From: Marinilabiliales bacterium
GTDB taxonomy: Bacteria > Bacteroidota > Bacteroidia > Bacteroidales > F082
Assembly: GCA_002869365.1 (NCBI GenBank)
Contig: PKTA01000039.1
Coordinates: forward strand, 1 to 64,000
DNA length: 64,000 bases
Direction: 5' to 3'
The notes under the pieces are model-generated. The model did no database searches. It saw only the letters and a program-made list of their open reading frames with translations, and was not told the DNA's origin. Positions 29,903-40,162 of this stretch are shown piece by piece; the stretch's first letter is position 1; every line of letters begins with the position of its first letter. Position numbers and translations under genes: made by a program.

Positions 29903-31021
29903 ATGGCGTTAAAAGTTATTGAAGTCGACAGCAATAAACGAATAAAGCAATTTGTAGATTTTGCTTTTAATCTTTATAAAAAATCTGAAAACTGGGTTCC
30001 TCCTATAAAAAAAGATGAAATATTTTCTTTGAGTAAGGATAAAAATCCTGCCTATGAATTTTGTGAAGCAGCATATTGGATGGTAGAAAAAAATGGCAAA
30101 ATTGCAGGACGCATAGGTGCAATAATTAACCATCATTACAACGAGAAAACAAATAAAAAATATGGCCGCATAAACCGCCCAGAATTTATTGATGACAAAG
30201 AAGTTAGCGACAAACTATTCGACCTTGCCGAAACCTGGTTGAAAGATAAAGGCATGGAATTAGTTCATGGACCCTTAGGATTTACCAATATCGATCAACA
30301 GGGCTTGTTGATAGAGGGATTTGAATATTTACCATCCATAGCTTCTGTTCATAATAAAGAGTATTACCAGAGTCATTTTGAAAGATTGGGATACGAAAAA
30401 GAAAATGATTGGGTCGAATTCAAACTTACCTTGGGTGATGCTGCCATGAAAAAAGGAATTCGCGGAGCAGCATTGATAAAGAAAAGGTATGGATTCGAAT
30501 CAATTAGTTTTAAAAACAGTGATGAACTTAAGAAATACAGTCATATAGTTTTTGAAATCCTTAATGATGCATTTAAGGAACTCCCTTATACCGTGCCTTT
30601 TACCGACAAAATGATTGAAGCCTCAACAAAGAAATACTTCTCAATACTAAATCCAAAATTTGTAAAGATTGTAAAAAAAGATGATGAGGTAATTGGATTT
30701 TTCGTAGGTCTCCCCTCTTTATCTAAAGCCATGAAAAAGGCTAATGGTAAGGTATTTCCCTTTGGCATTATCCCAATAATGAAAGCCCTTAAAAAACCGG
30801 AGGTTATCGATATGTTACTTACCGGAGTGAGAGATGAATATCAAAGCAGCGGAGTTGCAGTTATTCTTATTGCGGCATTACAGGAGGAAATGCTAAAAGC
30901 AGGTATCAATCAACTGGAAACTACCGGCGTTTTCGAAATTAACCATAATGTTATCTCCAACTGGAAAAACTACGATCATATTCAACATAAACGCAGGAGG
31001 TGTTTTGTAAAACCTCTTTAG
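29903..31021 (+). CDS. GNAT-like N-acetyltransferase domain protein (YghO-like)
   Basis: NWVPPIKKDEIFSLSKDKNPAYEFCEAAYWMVEKNGKIAGRIGAIIN; HGPLGFTNIDQQGLLIEGFEYLPS. Confidence 0.65.
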   Translation: MALKVIEVDSNKRIKQFVDFAFNLYKKSENWVPPIKKDEIFSLSKDKNPAYEFCEAAYWMVEKNGKIAGRIGAIINHHYNEKTNKKYGRINRPEFIDDKEVSDKLFDLAETWLKDKGMELVHGPLGFTNIDQQGLLIEGFEYLPSIASVHNKEYYQSHFERLGYEKENDWVEFKLTLGDAAMKKGIRGAALIKKRYGFESISFKNSDELKKYSHIVFEILNDAFKELPYTVPFTDKMIEASTKKYFSILNPKFVKIVKKDDEVIGFFVGLPSLSKAMKKANGKVFPFGIIPIMKALKKPEVIDMLLTGVRDEYQSSGVAVILIAALQEEMLKAGINQLETTGVFEINHNVISNWKNYDHIQHKRRRCFVKPL

Positions 31022-31204
31022 TTAATTGTTATCAGGTTATCATCGTTATCGAGTTTTCATTGTTGTCGTTGTTGTCAAGTTATAGTCGTTATTGTCGTTG
31101 TCATTGTTGTTATTGTTGTCATTGTTTTCGTTGTGACTTTATATAAACAACCCTTTCCAACCTTTCCAACCTTTTCCACCTTTCCAACCCTTCCAACCTT
31201 TCCC
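31022..31204. repeat. Two adjacent simple-sequence tracts: GTTGTC/GTTATC-like, then CCTTTCCAA-like
   Basis: CATTGTTGTCGTTGTTGTCAAG...GTTATTGTCGTTGTCATTGTTG then CCCTTTCCAACCTTTCCAACCTTTTCCACCTTTCCAACCCTTCCAACC. Confidence 0.9.
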
Positions 31205-31254
31205 TATAATTATTCTAAATTTACAACGTTTGCAGAGCCACCTGCTTAATTGCC

Positions 31255-31262
31255 TAATTTTG
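31255..31262 (+). promoter_or_regulatory. Bacteroidota-type -7 element upstream of the acetate-CoA ligase gene
   Basis: TAATTTTG preceded by TTTG 22 nt upstream. Confidence 0.45.
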
Positions 31263-31294
31263 CGTTTTTAATTTAACAGTAAAAGAGGTAAAAG

Positions 31295-33355
31295 ATGATT
31301 TCAAAACAACTTACCCATCCAAATAGCATAGTAGTAGTAGGAGGTTCCAACGATTTAGACAAACCGGGAGGAAAAGTCCTGAAAAATTTAGTCGATGGAA
31401 AATTTAATGGAAAACTATATGTAGCAAATCCTAAATCAGATGAAATTCAGGGGATTAAAAGTTATCGTGATTTAAATGATATGCCTGATGCTGATCTGGC
31501 AATAATTGCTATAGCGGCAAAATACACTCTTCAAACAATCGAATTTCTTACACAAAAGAAAAATACCAAAGCATTTATTATTCTTTCAGCAGGATTTAGT
31601 GAAGAAAGTCACGAGGGAAAAATACTGGAAGATAAAATCGTAAATGCAATAAACAAAGTTAGCGGATCCCTTATAGGCCCTAACTGTGTTGGAATATTAA
31701 CACCTCAGCATCATAGTGTTTTTACTTATCCTATTCCAAAATTAGATAAGCACGGATGCGACTTTGTGAGTGGTTCTGGAGCAACAGCATGTTTTATTAT
31801 GGAAGCAGGAATCCCTAAAGGTTTAAAGTTTGCGAATGTTTATTCCGTTGGTAATTCTGCTCAAATGGGCGTGGAAGAAATTATCAAACATATGGATGAA
31901 AATTTCGATCCGGAGAATGATCCAAAGGTAAAACTGCTCTATCTGGAGACGATTAATCATCCGCAGATGTTGCTAAAACATGCTAAGTCTTTAATAAAAA
32001 AAGGCTGTCGTATTGCTGCAGTTAAAGCCGGGACTTCTGAAGCTGGAAGCAGGGCCGCCTCTTCACATACCGGAGCTCTTGCTTCTTCAGATATGGCTGC
32101 TGATGCATTGTTTAAAAAAGCAGGAATCGTAAGATGTTACGGACGTGAAGATTTGATAAGTGTGGCTTCAGTTTTTATGAAACCTGAACTGAAAGGCAAA
32201 AACATAGCTATTATTACACATGCCGGCGGTCCGGCAGTTATGCTAACTGACTCATTATCAAACGGCGGACTTAAAGTTCCTGAAATTAAAGGCAAAGCCG
32301 CAGAAAAACTTAAAGAAGAACTCTTCCCCGGTTCATCAATAGCAAATCCAATCGACTTTTTAGCAACAGGAACAGGAGAACAACTGGGCAGAATTATCGA
32401 CTATTGTAATAATGATTTCGATGAAATTGATGCAATGGTTGTTATTTTTGGAACTCCCGGTCTCACAGAAATATTCGACGTTTATAAAATACTCGATGAG
32501 AAAATAAAAGCGGGAGGAAAACCTATTTTCCCAGTTTTACCATCAACACTTACTGCAAAAAAAGAGGTTGAATATTTTGTAAATCTTGATAATACATTCT
32601 TCCCGGATGAAGTTACACTTGGAAATGCTCTGGCAAGAATATATGGCAAAAACAACAGCATTTATAATGATGACTCAGAGAGTATAAATATTGATGTACT
32701 AAGCATAAGAAAGATAGTTGATGAGTCGCAGGATGGATATTTAGCTCCCGAAAAGATTCAGCAACTTTTGGATGCCGCAGGAATACCAAGGGCAAAAGAA
32801 GTTACTCTTTCAAATGTTGGATATTTGAGCGATGCTCTTAAACAAGTTGGTTTCCCATTGGTAATGAAAGTAGTAGGCCCGGTGCATAAATCAGATGTAG
32901 GAGGTGTAAAATTAAATATCAAAACGGCAGAGGAAGCGACTTCCGAATTCCAACGAATGATGAATATTGATGACGCTACTGCTGTTTTGCTTCAGCCAAT
33001 GCTTAGCGGAACTGAAATTTTTGCTGGCCTGAAACGAGAAGATAAATTTGGGCATTTAGTTTTATTTGGTCTTGGCGGCATCTTTATTGAGGTTTTTAAA
33101 GATGTTAGAACAGTACTGTCACCTGTTAGTTTCGAAGAAGCTAAAGCAGAAATAAAGGAACTTAAAAGTTATAAAATTATTGAAGGTATAAGAGGTCAGG
33201 AAGGAATTAATCAGGATGAATTTGCAAATATCGTTCAGAGATTGTCACTTCTTGCTAAAGCAGCACCTGAAATTGCCGAGATGGATATTAATCCCTTATT
33301 AGGAACCAAAGACAAAATTATTGCTGTTGACGCACGTATAAGAATCGAGAAATGA
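31295..33355 (+). CDS. Acetate--CoA ligase (ADP-forming), fused alpha and beta subunits
   Basis: CoA-binding N-domain, GPNCVGILTP, SSHTGALASSD, C-terminal ATP-grasp (PLVMKVVGPVHKSDVGGVKLNI, MDINPLLG). Confidence 0.94.
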   Translation: MISKQLTHPNSIVVVGGSNDLDKPGGKVLKNLVDGKFNGKLYVANPKSDEIQGIKSYRDLNDMPDADLAIIAIAAKYTLQTIEFLTQKKNTKAFIILSAGFSEESHEGKILEDKIVNAINKVSGSLIGPNCVGILTPQHHSVFTYPIPKLDKHGCDFVSGSGATACFIMEAGIPKGLKFANVYSVGNSAQMGVEEIIKHMDENFDPENDPKVKLLYLETINHPQMLLKHAKSLIKKGCRIAAVKAGTSEAGSRAASSHTGALASSDMAADALFKKAGIVRCYGREDLISVASVFMKPELKGKNIAIITHAGGPAVMLTDSLSNGGLKVPEIKGKAAEKLKEELFPGSSIANPIDFLATGTGEQLGRIIDYCNNDFDEIDAMVVIFGTPGLTEIFDVYKILDEKIKAGGKPIFPVLPSTLTAKKEVEYFVNLDNTFFPDEVTLGNALARIYGKNNSIYNDDSESINIDVLSIRKIVDESQDGYLAPEKIQQLLDAAGIPRAKEVTLSNVGYLSDALKQVGFPLVMKVVGPVHKSDVGGVKLNIKTAEEATSEFQRMMNIDDATAVLLQPMLSGTEIFAGLKREDKFGHLVLFGLGGIFIEVFKDVRTVLSPVSFEEAKAEIKELKSYKIIEGIRGQEGINQDEFANIVQRLSLLAKAAPEIAEMDINPLLGTKDKIIAVDARIRIEK

Positions 33356-34038
33356 TAAAAAAACAAGATTACCTTTTTATATGTGCATTATTAATATTGT
33401 TTCTCCCTTTTTTCCTTTGGGAAGACCTGATGCAATATTATCGACAGTTCAATGCTGAACATGGCATAATAACATCATTTTTAAAGTTTTCAATACTGGC
33501 CACTACCGGAGAATTAATCGGATTGAGGATTAAAACAGGTAAATATTATAAACAAGGTTTTGGTGTAATACCTCGAATGATTGTATGGGGATTTCTGGGG
33601 ATAAGTATAAAAATGTCTTTTGTGATTTTCGCTTCAGGAACTCCGGTGCTTTTGGATTATCTGGGCATGGAAAATTCAGCCAATACCCTCCAGGGTGCAT
33701 TCAATCTAAACAAACTATTTATTTCTTTCTGTATCAGCCTGTTTCTGAATGTAATTTTTGCTCCGGTTATGATGACTTTTCATAAGATAACTGATGTTCA
33801 TATAGTTAGTAATTCAGGCACAATAAAAGGCTTTTTTACTCCAATAAAATTCAGAGAAATTTTTGTAAATTTGAACTGGAATGTACAGTGGAATTTTGTT
33901 TTCAAGAAGACTATTCCATTGTTTTGGATTCCGGCACATACAATTACCTTTTTATTACCTGCTGATTTTCAGGTACTTTTTGCAGCAATTTTGGGTATAG
34001 CACTGGGAATAATTTTGGCTATAGCCGACTTTACATAA
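33352..34038 (+). CDS. Multi-pass membrane protein, possibly Mpv17/PMP22-like
   Basis: Overlaps the upstream stop (ATGATAA); RMIVWGFLGISIKMSFVIFASGTPVL, FREIFVNLNWNVQWNFVFKKTIPLFWIPAHTITFLLP. Confidence 0.65.
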   Translation: MIKKQDYLFICALLILFLPFFLWEDLMQYYRQFNAEHGIITSFLKFSILATTGELIGLRIKTGKYYKQGFGVIPRMIVWGFLGISIKMSFVIFASGTPVLLDYLGMENSANTLQGAFNLNKLFISFCISLFLNVIFAPVMMTFHKITDVHIVSNSGTIKGFFTPIKFREIFVNLNWNVQWNFVFKKTIPLFWIPAHTITFLLPADFQVLFAAILGIALGIILAIADFT

Positions 34039-34070
34039 CGACAATAATGTGAAAATTAAATATAAATATC

Positions 34071-35390
34071 ATGACAAATACACCTATAGATTTTAGTATA
34101 GTAAGCCAACTGATAAAAGATAGTGGCTTATCATCAGTTGGCAGAGCATCCATTAGAGAAATAAAAAAACTTATTGATAATATAGAAGAGGCTACAGGCG
34201 AGAAGTTTATTCGCATGGAAATGGGTATTCCCGGCTTACCTCCTGTTAAAGCAGGTGTAGATGCACAAATAAAAGCATTGCAGGATGGTGTTGCTGCAAT
34301 ATATCCGGATATTATGGGTATTAAGCCTCTAAAGCAGGAGATATCCAAATTTGTAAAACTATTCATGAATATTGATGTTTCTCCTAACGGCTGTATTCCC
34401 ACTGTAGGTTCAATGCAGGGTGGATTTGCTGCATTTTTAGCATGCAGCCGATTACATAAGGAAAGAGATACCACCCTTTTTATTGATCCGGGTTTCCCCG
34501 TACATAAAATGCAACATAGGGTGCTAGGACTTAAATTTGAGAGTTTTGATGTATATAATTATCGTGGAGAAAAATTACGTGAAAAACTCGAATCTTATTT
34601 TAAATCCGGAAAGATACATTCGGTACTTTATTCCAACCCAAATAACCCATCATGGATTTGCTTTACCGATGATGAACTTAAGATAATTGGAGAACTAGCC
34701 ACAAAATATGATATAGTAATAATGGAAGACCTTGCTTATTTCGGCATGGATTTCCGTAAAGATTATTCGAAACCTGGTGAGGCTCCCTATCAACCATCAG
34801 TTGCTAACTATACCGATAATTATATTCTTTTTATTTCCAGTTCAAAAGTATTTAGTTATGCAGGTGAGAGGATAGGAATGATGGTTATCTCAGATAATTT
34901 ATACACTTCCAGATATGAGGATCTCAAAGAATTTTATCCTCGTGATGAATTTGGATATGCAATGATTTTCGGTACTCTTTACCCATTGAGTTCAGGAACA
35001 TCCCATTCGGCCCAATACGGACTTTTAGGAGTGTTAAAAGCCTCAAATTCAGGAGAATTTAACTTTGTTGATTACGTTAAAGACTATGGTGTAAAGGCTC
35101 ATGAAATGAAAGAAATCTTTTTAAAATATGGATTTGAAATTGTCTATGATACCGATATAGATCAACCCATAGCCGATGGATTTTATTTTACATTTTCATA
35201 TCCGGGCTTAGATGCAGAACAATTGCTCGACAAACTTGTTTACTACGGCATTAGTGCTATTTCATTACTTATAACAGGTAGTGAGCGCACAGAAGGAATA
35301 AGAGCCTGTACGAGCCTTGTAAGCCATAGTCAAATGCCTGACCTGGATGCAAGACTTAAGCAATTTCATGAAGATTATCCAATTAACTAA
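34071..35390 (+). CDS. PLP-dependent aminotransferase (class I/II)
   Basis: RMEMGIPGLPP...VGSMQGGFAAFLAC...VLYSNPNNPSWICF..MEDLAYFGMDF...SSSKVFSYAGERIGM. Confidence 0.93.
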   Translation: MTNTPIDFSIVSQLIKDSGLSSVGRASIREIKKLIDNIEEATGEKFIRMEMGIPGLPPVKAGVDAQIKALQDGVAAIYPDIMGIKPLKQEISKFVKLFMNIDVSPNGCIPTVGSMQGGFAAFLACSRLHKERDTTLFIDPGFPVHKMQHRVLGLKFESFDVYNYRGEKLREKLESYFKSGKIHSVLYSNPNNPSWICFTDDELKIIGELATKYDIVIMEDLAYFGMDFRKDYSKPGEAPYQPSVANYTDNYILFISSSKVFSYAGERIGMMVISDNLYTSRYEDLKEFYPRDEFGYAMIFGTLYPLSSGTSHSAQYGLLGVLKASNSGEFNFVDYVKDYGVKAHEMKEIFLKYGFEIVYDTDIDQPIADGFYFTFSYPGLDAEQLLDKLVYYGISAISLLITGSERTEGIRACTSLVSHSQMPDLDARLKQFHEDYPIN

Positions 35391-37306
35391 AGGTGAACTA
35401 ACTTGGAAATTGTAATTTCACTTCCTGAATAAATTCTCAGGAAGTAAATTCCTTTGGGTTTATCGGAAATATTAACTACCGCTTTATTAGTTGTAATTGT
35501 TGTTTGAGAATTGATTTTCTCTCCTAAATTATTGTACAATTCAATTTTATCTATTTCTATTCCCATTACAGTAAATAATCCACTTGAAGATGGATTAGGG
35601 AAAATGTGGTTTTCTAATTTTTCATTTTCCTCAACCCCCACTCCACTCACATAAACACCTAAATACAAAGTATCGCTACTGCATATTTCATTTTTTACGG
35701 CATAGGTTGTAAGTTTTGCATTACCCGGAACTTGCCATTGAACTGTAACATTTGAGAGATATGTTGTATCCTTGAGTACTCCATTTACCACATCCCAATA
35801 GTAAACTGCATTATCTATTTGATTTGCATAATAGTCCTGAAAACTGAGTTCAACAACCAAGTCAGGACCTTCAATGGCCTCTAAAACCGGAACGTCAAAA
35901 ACACTTAGACTAAGTTGTTTAAGGCTATCGAGTCCACATTTACTTTCATAAGAATCATTATAAACGCCGTCCTCAGAATAATAATTACCCGACCAAAAAA
36001 CACTGTCGCCTTGGCAAATCTTCAAATCATCTTTAGTAAAGAAAGTTTCACAATAATCGAGCATCCATACATCAGTATTGCCAATTGAATTTTCTACGTC
36101 AAAATCAAAAGAATCAGTATTATTGGCTGTAAGGTAGTTTGCGTTTTCTGCGTATACTATTTTGGTACAACTCTCCACTCCACTACCACCAAAAGTTTTT
36201 TGCCAGTTCATAATGCCATTCTGATAAATTTTAAGCATCCAAACATCAGACCTACCTTTATTTTCAGTAATATTTCCATCAAAAGAATAAGTTGTTCCCC
36301 CAATAAGATAACCATCATCAGTAACCAACATATCTTTTGGGGCATCATTTTTAGAACCACCATAAGACCTTTGCCACATAAGTTCACATGATTTATTCAC
36401 CTCCAAGATCCAGAAATCATTCATACCGAAAAGTTTAGTAATATCACCATCCTCAGATCGGGTTAATGAAGTAATTATAAGATTATTGGTATGCGATTGT
36501 TTTATAATCTTGCCATCATCACTATCAGAGCCTCCAAAAGTTTTCTCGTTTAACAACTCACCTTCATCGTTGGTTTTTATTAACCAAACATCCTTATCAC
36601 CATGATTAAAACTTACATCCCCATCAACAGATTTTGTTCCTCCAACTATAAAAATATCATCATTTTCATCAACATAAAAACCACCAAAGTATTCATTATC
36701 AGAACCTCCATATGTTTCATCCCATATAATATTACCTTCGTTATCGATTTCAAAAAGCCAAATATCGCTCATACCATTATTCTGTTCGATGTCGATATCA
36801 GTAGAATTTGTAGTGCCTGCAATAAGAAAATTTCCATTTTCCTTATGCCATATATCCAGTCCGTTATCGGAGCCGCTTCCGCCATAATTTTTATGCCAAA
36901 GCAATTTACCTGCAAAATTAAATTGAGCGAACCAAACATCGAAAGAACCATGATTATTTGAATACTCTCCTTCCTTAGAAGAACTCGATCCAATCACATA
37001 AAAACCATCTTCATTATCCGGAATTATTTGAGAAGGCCGCTCCACTCCTTCCCCACCATAATTTTTCTGCCAATCAATTTCACCATCAGGAAATATTTTT
37101 ATTATCATATAATCCATTGAAGATGTGTCGGATTCGGTATCAGCCAATACTATATAACCTCCATCATTCAAGGGTAAAATTGAATATGAAAAATTGTGAA
37201 ATTCATTGCCCAAAGTTTGTTGTGTGCTTATTTCAGCATTCTGAGCGCTTATTTTCAAAACAAGAATAAATGATATGACTAATGTTAAATACTGCTTAAA
37301 ATTCAT
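35387..37306 (-). CDS. Secreted beta-propeller-like repeat protein with T9SS type A sorting tail
   Basis: About seven repeats of W-(Q/H/D)-K-x-(Y/F)-GG-S-x-x-D...DVW; tail HIFPNPSSSGLFTV...ELYNNLGEKINSQ...GIYFLRIYSGSEITISKLVHL. Confidence 0.92.
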   Translation of the reverse strand: MNFKQYLTLVISFILVLKISAQNAEISTQQTLGNEFHNFSYSILPLNDGGYIVLADTESDTSSMDYMIIKIFPDGEIDWQKNYGGEGVERPSQIIPDNEDGFYVIGSSSSKEGEYSNNHGSFDVWFAQFNFAGKLLWHKNYGGSGSDNGLDIWHKENGNFLIAGTTNSTDIDIEQNNGMSDIWLFEIDNEGNIIWDETYGGSDNEYFGGFYVDENDDIFIVGGTKSVDGDVSFNHGDKDVWLIKTNDEGELLNEKTFGGSDSDDGKIIKQSHTNNLIITSLTRSEDGDITKLFGMNDFWILEVNKSCELMWQRSYGGSKNDAPKDMLVTDDGYLIGGTTYSFDGNITENKGRSDVWMLKIYQNGIMNWQKTFGGSGVESCTKIVYAENANYLTANNTDSFDFDVENSIGNTDVWMLDYCETFFTKDDLKICQGDSVFWSGNYYSEDGVYNDSYESKCGLDSLKQLSLSVFDVPVLEAIEGPDLVVELSFQDYYANQIDNAVYYWDVVNGVLKDTTYLSNVTVQWQVPGNAKLTTYAVKNEICSSDTLYLGVYVSGVGVEENEKLENHIFPNPSSSGLFTVMGIEIDKIELYNNLGEKINSQTTITTNKAVVNISDKPKGIYFLRIYSGSEITISKLVHL

Positions 37307-37390
37307 GGTTTAGCTTTACGACATAAAAATAGACAAATAATGTATTTAAATAGTTGGATGTGTTAAAATTTAAAGTGCTGTTTAATTCAC

Positions 37391-37429
37391 AAAAAAAAAC
37401 CCCAGCCATAATAAAACAGCATGGGGTTT
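37391..37429 (-). terminator. Putative Rho-independent terminator downstream of the PKD protein gene
   Basis: Minus strand AAACCCCA...TGGGGTTTTTTTTT. Confidence 0.75.
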
Positions 37430-37452
37430 CAAAAGAACAACCGGATAAGGGT

Positions 37453-40023
37453 CTATCTTAATTTTATAAACTTCTTATAAGAACTAATACCATCCGATGG
37501 TGTTATATTCAGGATATATAATCCTTCATGAAGTTTTGCGGTTTTTAACTCAAGACGAGTTTCACCAGCCTTCATAGTTTTATTTTCAACTGAAACTACT
37601 TGCCCCATTTGATTTAGAATTTCAACTCTCAGGCTAGTTACTTCTTTCAAACTAATATTTATATATGCATTTTGCGAAACCGGGTTAGGAGTAATATTTC
37701 CTAAACTCTCAATAATTGCCGACTGATTATCAATACCAAGAGCAGCCTCTCCATTTGCAACAACAATACTTATTGAAGCGTCTGGATTTTCGGCTGTTAA
37801 GGTAATATAAGCGGGAATAGTTTCAACTCCAACTATTTCAGTATAAACCACATAAGTTCCATAAGCCAGATCAGAAAAATTGAAGTTTCCATTATCATCT
37901 GTTCTTAAATATGTTAAAGGATTACCATTTTCACTCAGGAGTAAAATTTCCACATCCGACATTAATCCTCTGCTTTCGCCTGCACTAACAACTCCTACAA
38001 TATTACCATTTGCCGAATTTGTAGTGTTGCTATCGGCTATCATATACACATCATAAGAAAATCCTGTTGGGAATGGAAATACGGGATATGCATTCTCCCA
38101 ATTTAAAGCACTGTAATGATATGTAGGTACATAATCACCATAATATGCAGAGGCATTTGTTAATTCAGCCTGAACGAAATAAATGCAATTTTCAATTGGA
38201 ACCTCATCGAATTGGTAGTAACCATAATCATCAATTTGAGTGGTTGCAAAATTCACTAAGTTTTGTCCAAGAGTATCAAAAGTTATAAGGTTTACATTGG
38301 CATAATCAGCATTTAAACTATCCTCCAGATAAATATTTCCATAAACAGAGAATGTAAATTCTGTTCCTACCCAAACCATTTCATTATAAATTGAACTACA
38401 GTTTGAGTTCCCTGATGTAGCTATAAGTTCAACATTATAAATTCCTGCTTCAGTATATGTATGTTCTACATATTGTCCAACGGCTGATTCACCATCGCCA
38501 AAATTCCAACTAAATATTGTGCTATCACCTGTTACTGATGAAAATCCTGTATAATCTACTGTAAGATCATTAATTTGATATTCAAACCATGCAAAGCAAT
38601 CTTCAATGGTATCATTAAAAACAAATACTTCTTCACAATAAGTACTCTCACATGTAGGAGATGAAACACTTAGGCATACCTGGTAGATTCCTCCCTCGGT
38701 ATATGAATGAAGAGGATTTTGTTCATTACTTGAACTTCCATCGCCAAAATCCCATACCCAATCGGTTGGATTTCCCCAGGAATTATCCAAAAATTGAATG
38801 TCGAGACCTCCATTTATAGGATCTCCTTCAGGATAATAATAAAACGCCGCCTGGCATTCATTCTCCCAGTCAATAACATTAACCATTGAGCAAAAATCAC
38901 TCTGGCATGTATCCCCAGTAATATCATCAATGCTGGTAATAGTTAAACATACTTCATAATCACCGAATGCCTGATAAGTATGTATAGGGTTTTGTTCATT
39001 TGATGCTGTTCCATCACCAAAATCCCACGTCCAGGAAGAAGGTATAGTACCATTACTACCCATGCTTAAATCCACAAAGTTTATGGTATTATAATCGCTT
39101 GAATCAGCAAAATAAAAATACATTGCAGCACATTCTCCGGGCCATATTGTATCGTTACCTACGTAAACAGGCATAACGATAACACTTGAACAATCGTTAC
39201 TATCTGATGACATTGCTAAAGAAACCATATATTCTCCTTCTGCTGCAAAAGTGTGTACAGGGTTTTGCTCAGATGATGCAGTACCATCACCAAAATCCCA
39301 TGACCAGGTATCAGGATTTCCCATGGAGAGGTTAATGAATTCCAGTGTTAGTGGAATATCTGTAGGCTGATAAGTAAACATGGCTTCACATTCACCAGGA
39401 ATTATTGTATCGGTACTAACAAAAACCGGCATTGTAATTATACTGGAACAACTGTTGCTATCAGAAAATATTTCAAGAGTAACTGCATATTCTCCCTCCT
39501 CTGCAAAAGTATGCTCAGGGTTTTGTTCAGAAGAACTTCCTCCATCACCAAAATCCCAATTCCAGGTATTAGGACTACCCATAGAAAAATCGACAAAAGC
39601 CAATGAAAGTGGATTTTCAGTATACTGCCAGCCAAACATAGCTTCACAATCACCTCCTCCGGACGGATCAGTACAAACAACGAAACTAAATGTAAGGTTA
39701 TTATTATTCTCAGAATAGGCAGCTGACTCACTTAAAATATTGCCATCACAATTGAAAGTTTCAACAAAAACCACTCCTTCTTCATTTGGAAGAATTGGTA
39801 CTACATCTTCAAAATAACCATTGGGGTCAGTTAAAACAGAGTTGAAATAAGAAAAAGTAGAGTCTCCCGTTTGTATTGGTATCATAATGTTTACCATTTG
39901 CTGACCAACAGGGGCTCCTCCATTATCATCCGTTACATAACCGTTTACGTTTAGGTTATACCCCTGACTCATAACAGCAAGGCTAACTAAACCCATTAGT
40001 AAACTTAAAATAATTTTTTTCAT
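37453..40023 (-). CDS. PKD-repeat secreted protein with T9SS type A sorting tail
   Basis: Repeated WNWDFGDGxSSSEQNPxHTF PKD motifs; tail NITPNPVSQNAYINISL...LHEGLYILNITPSDGISSYKKFIKLR. Confidence 0.95.
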   Translation of the reverse strand: MKKIILSLLMGLVSLAVMSQGYNLNVNGYVTDDNGGAPVGQQMVNIMIPIQTGDSTFSYFNSVLTDPNGYFEDVVPILPNEEGVVFVETFNCDGNILSESAAYSENNNNLTFSFVVCTDPSGGGDCEAMFGWQYTENPLSLAFVDFSMGSPNTWNWDFGDGGSSSEQNPEHTFAEEGEYAVTLEIFSDSNSCSSIITMPVFVSTDTIIPGECEAMFTYQPTDIPLTLEFINLSMGNPDTWSWDFGDGTASSEQNPVHTFAAEGEYMVSLAMSSDSNDCSSVIVMPVYVGNDTIWPGECAAMYFYFADSSDYNTINFVDLSMGSNGTIPSSWTWDFGDGTASNEQNPIHTYQAFGDYEVCLTITSIDDITGDTCQSDFCSMVNVIDWENECQAAFYYYPEGDPINGGLDIQFLDNSWGNPTDWVWDFGDGSSSNEQNPLHSYTEGGIYQVCLSVSSPTCESTYCEEVFVFNDTIEDCFAWFEYQINDLTVDYTGFSSVTGDSTIFSWNFGDGESAVGQYVEHTYTEAGIYNVELIATSGNSNCSSIYNEMVWVGTEFTFSVYGNIYLEDSLNADYANVNLITFDTLGQNLVNFATTQIDDYGYYQFDEVPIENCIYFVQAELTNASAYYGDYVPTYHYSALNWENAYPVFPFPTGFSYDVYMIADSNTTNSANGNIVGVVSAGESRGLMSDVEILLLSENGNPLTYLRTDDNGNFNFSDLAYGTYVVYTEIVGVETIPAYITLTAENPDASISIVVANGEAALGIDNQSAIIESLGNITPNPVSQNAYINISLKEVTSLRVEILNQMGQVVSVENKTMKAGETRLELKTAKLHEGLYILNITPSDGISSYKKFIKLR

Positions 40024-40162
40024 GACTTAAATAATTTAATTAAACATTTATTTATTTACCCCAATCGTAATGTTCTTATTAGTTAGACAACAAAATAATT
40101 AATGGTTGCCCGCATTTTCAATTTAATTTTCAAAAAATTAATTTTTTAATTAATTAATTGAT

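Noticed and set aside
31022-31204. Possible CRISPR array
   Set aside because: Short degenerate simple repeats without fixed repeat length or unique spacers, and no cas genes nearby.
39380-39731. ORFs on both strands inside the PKD gene
   Set aside because: Out-of-frame shadows of the repeated PKD modules.
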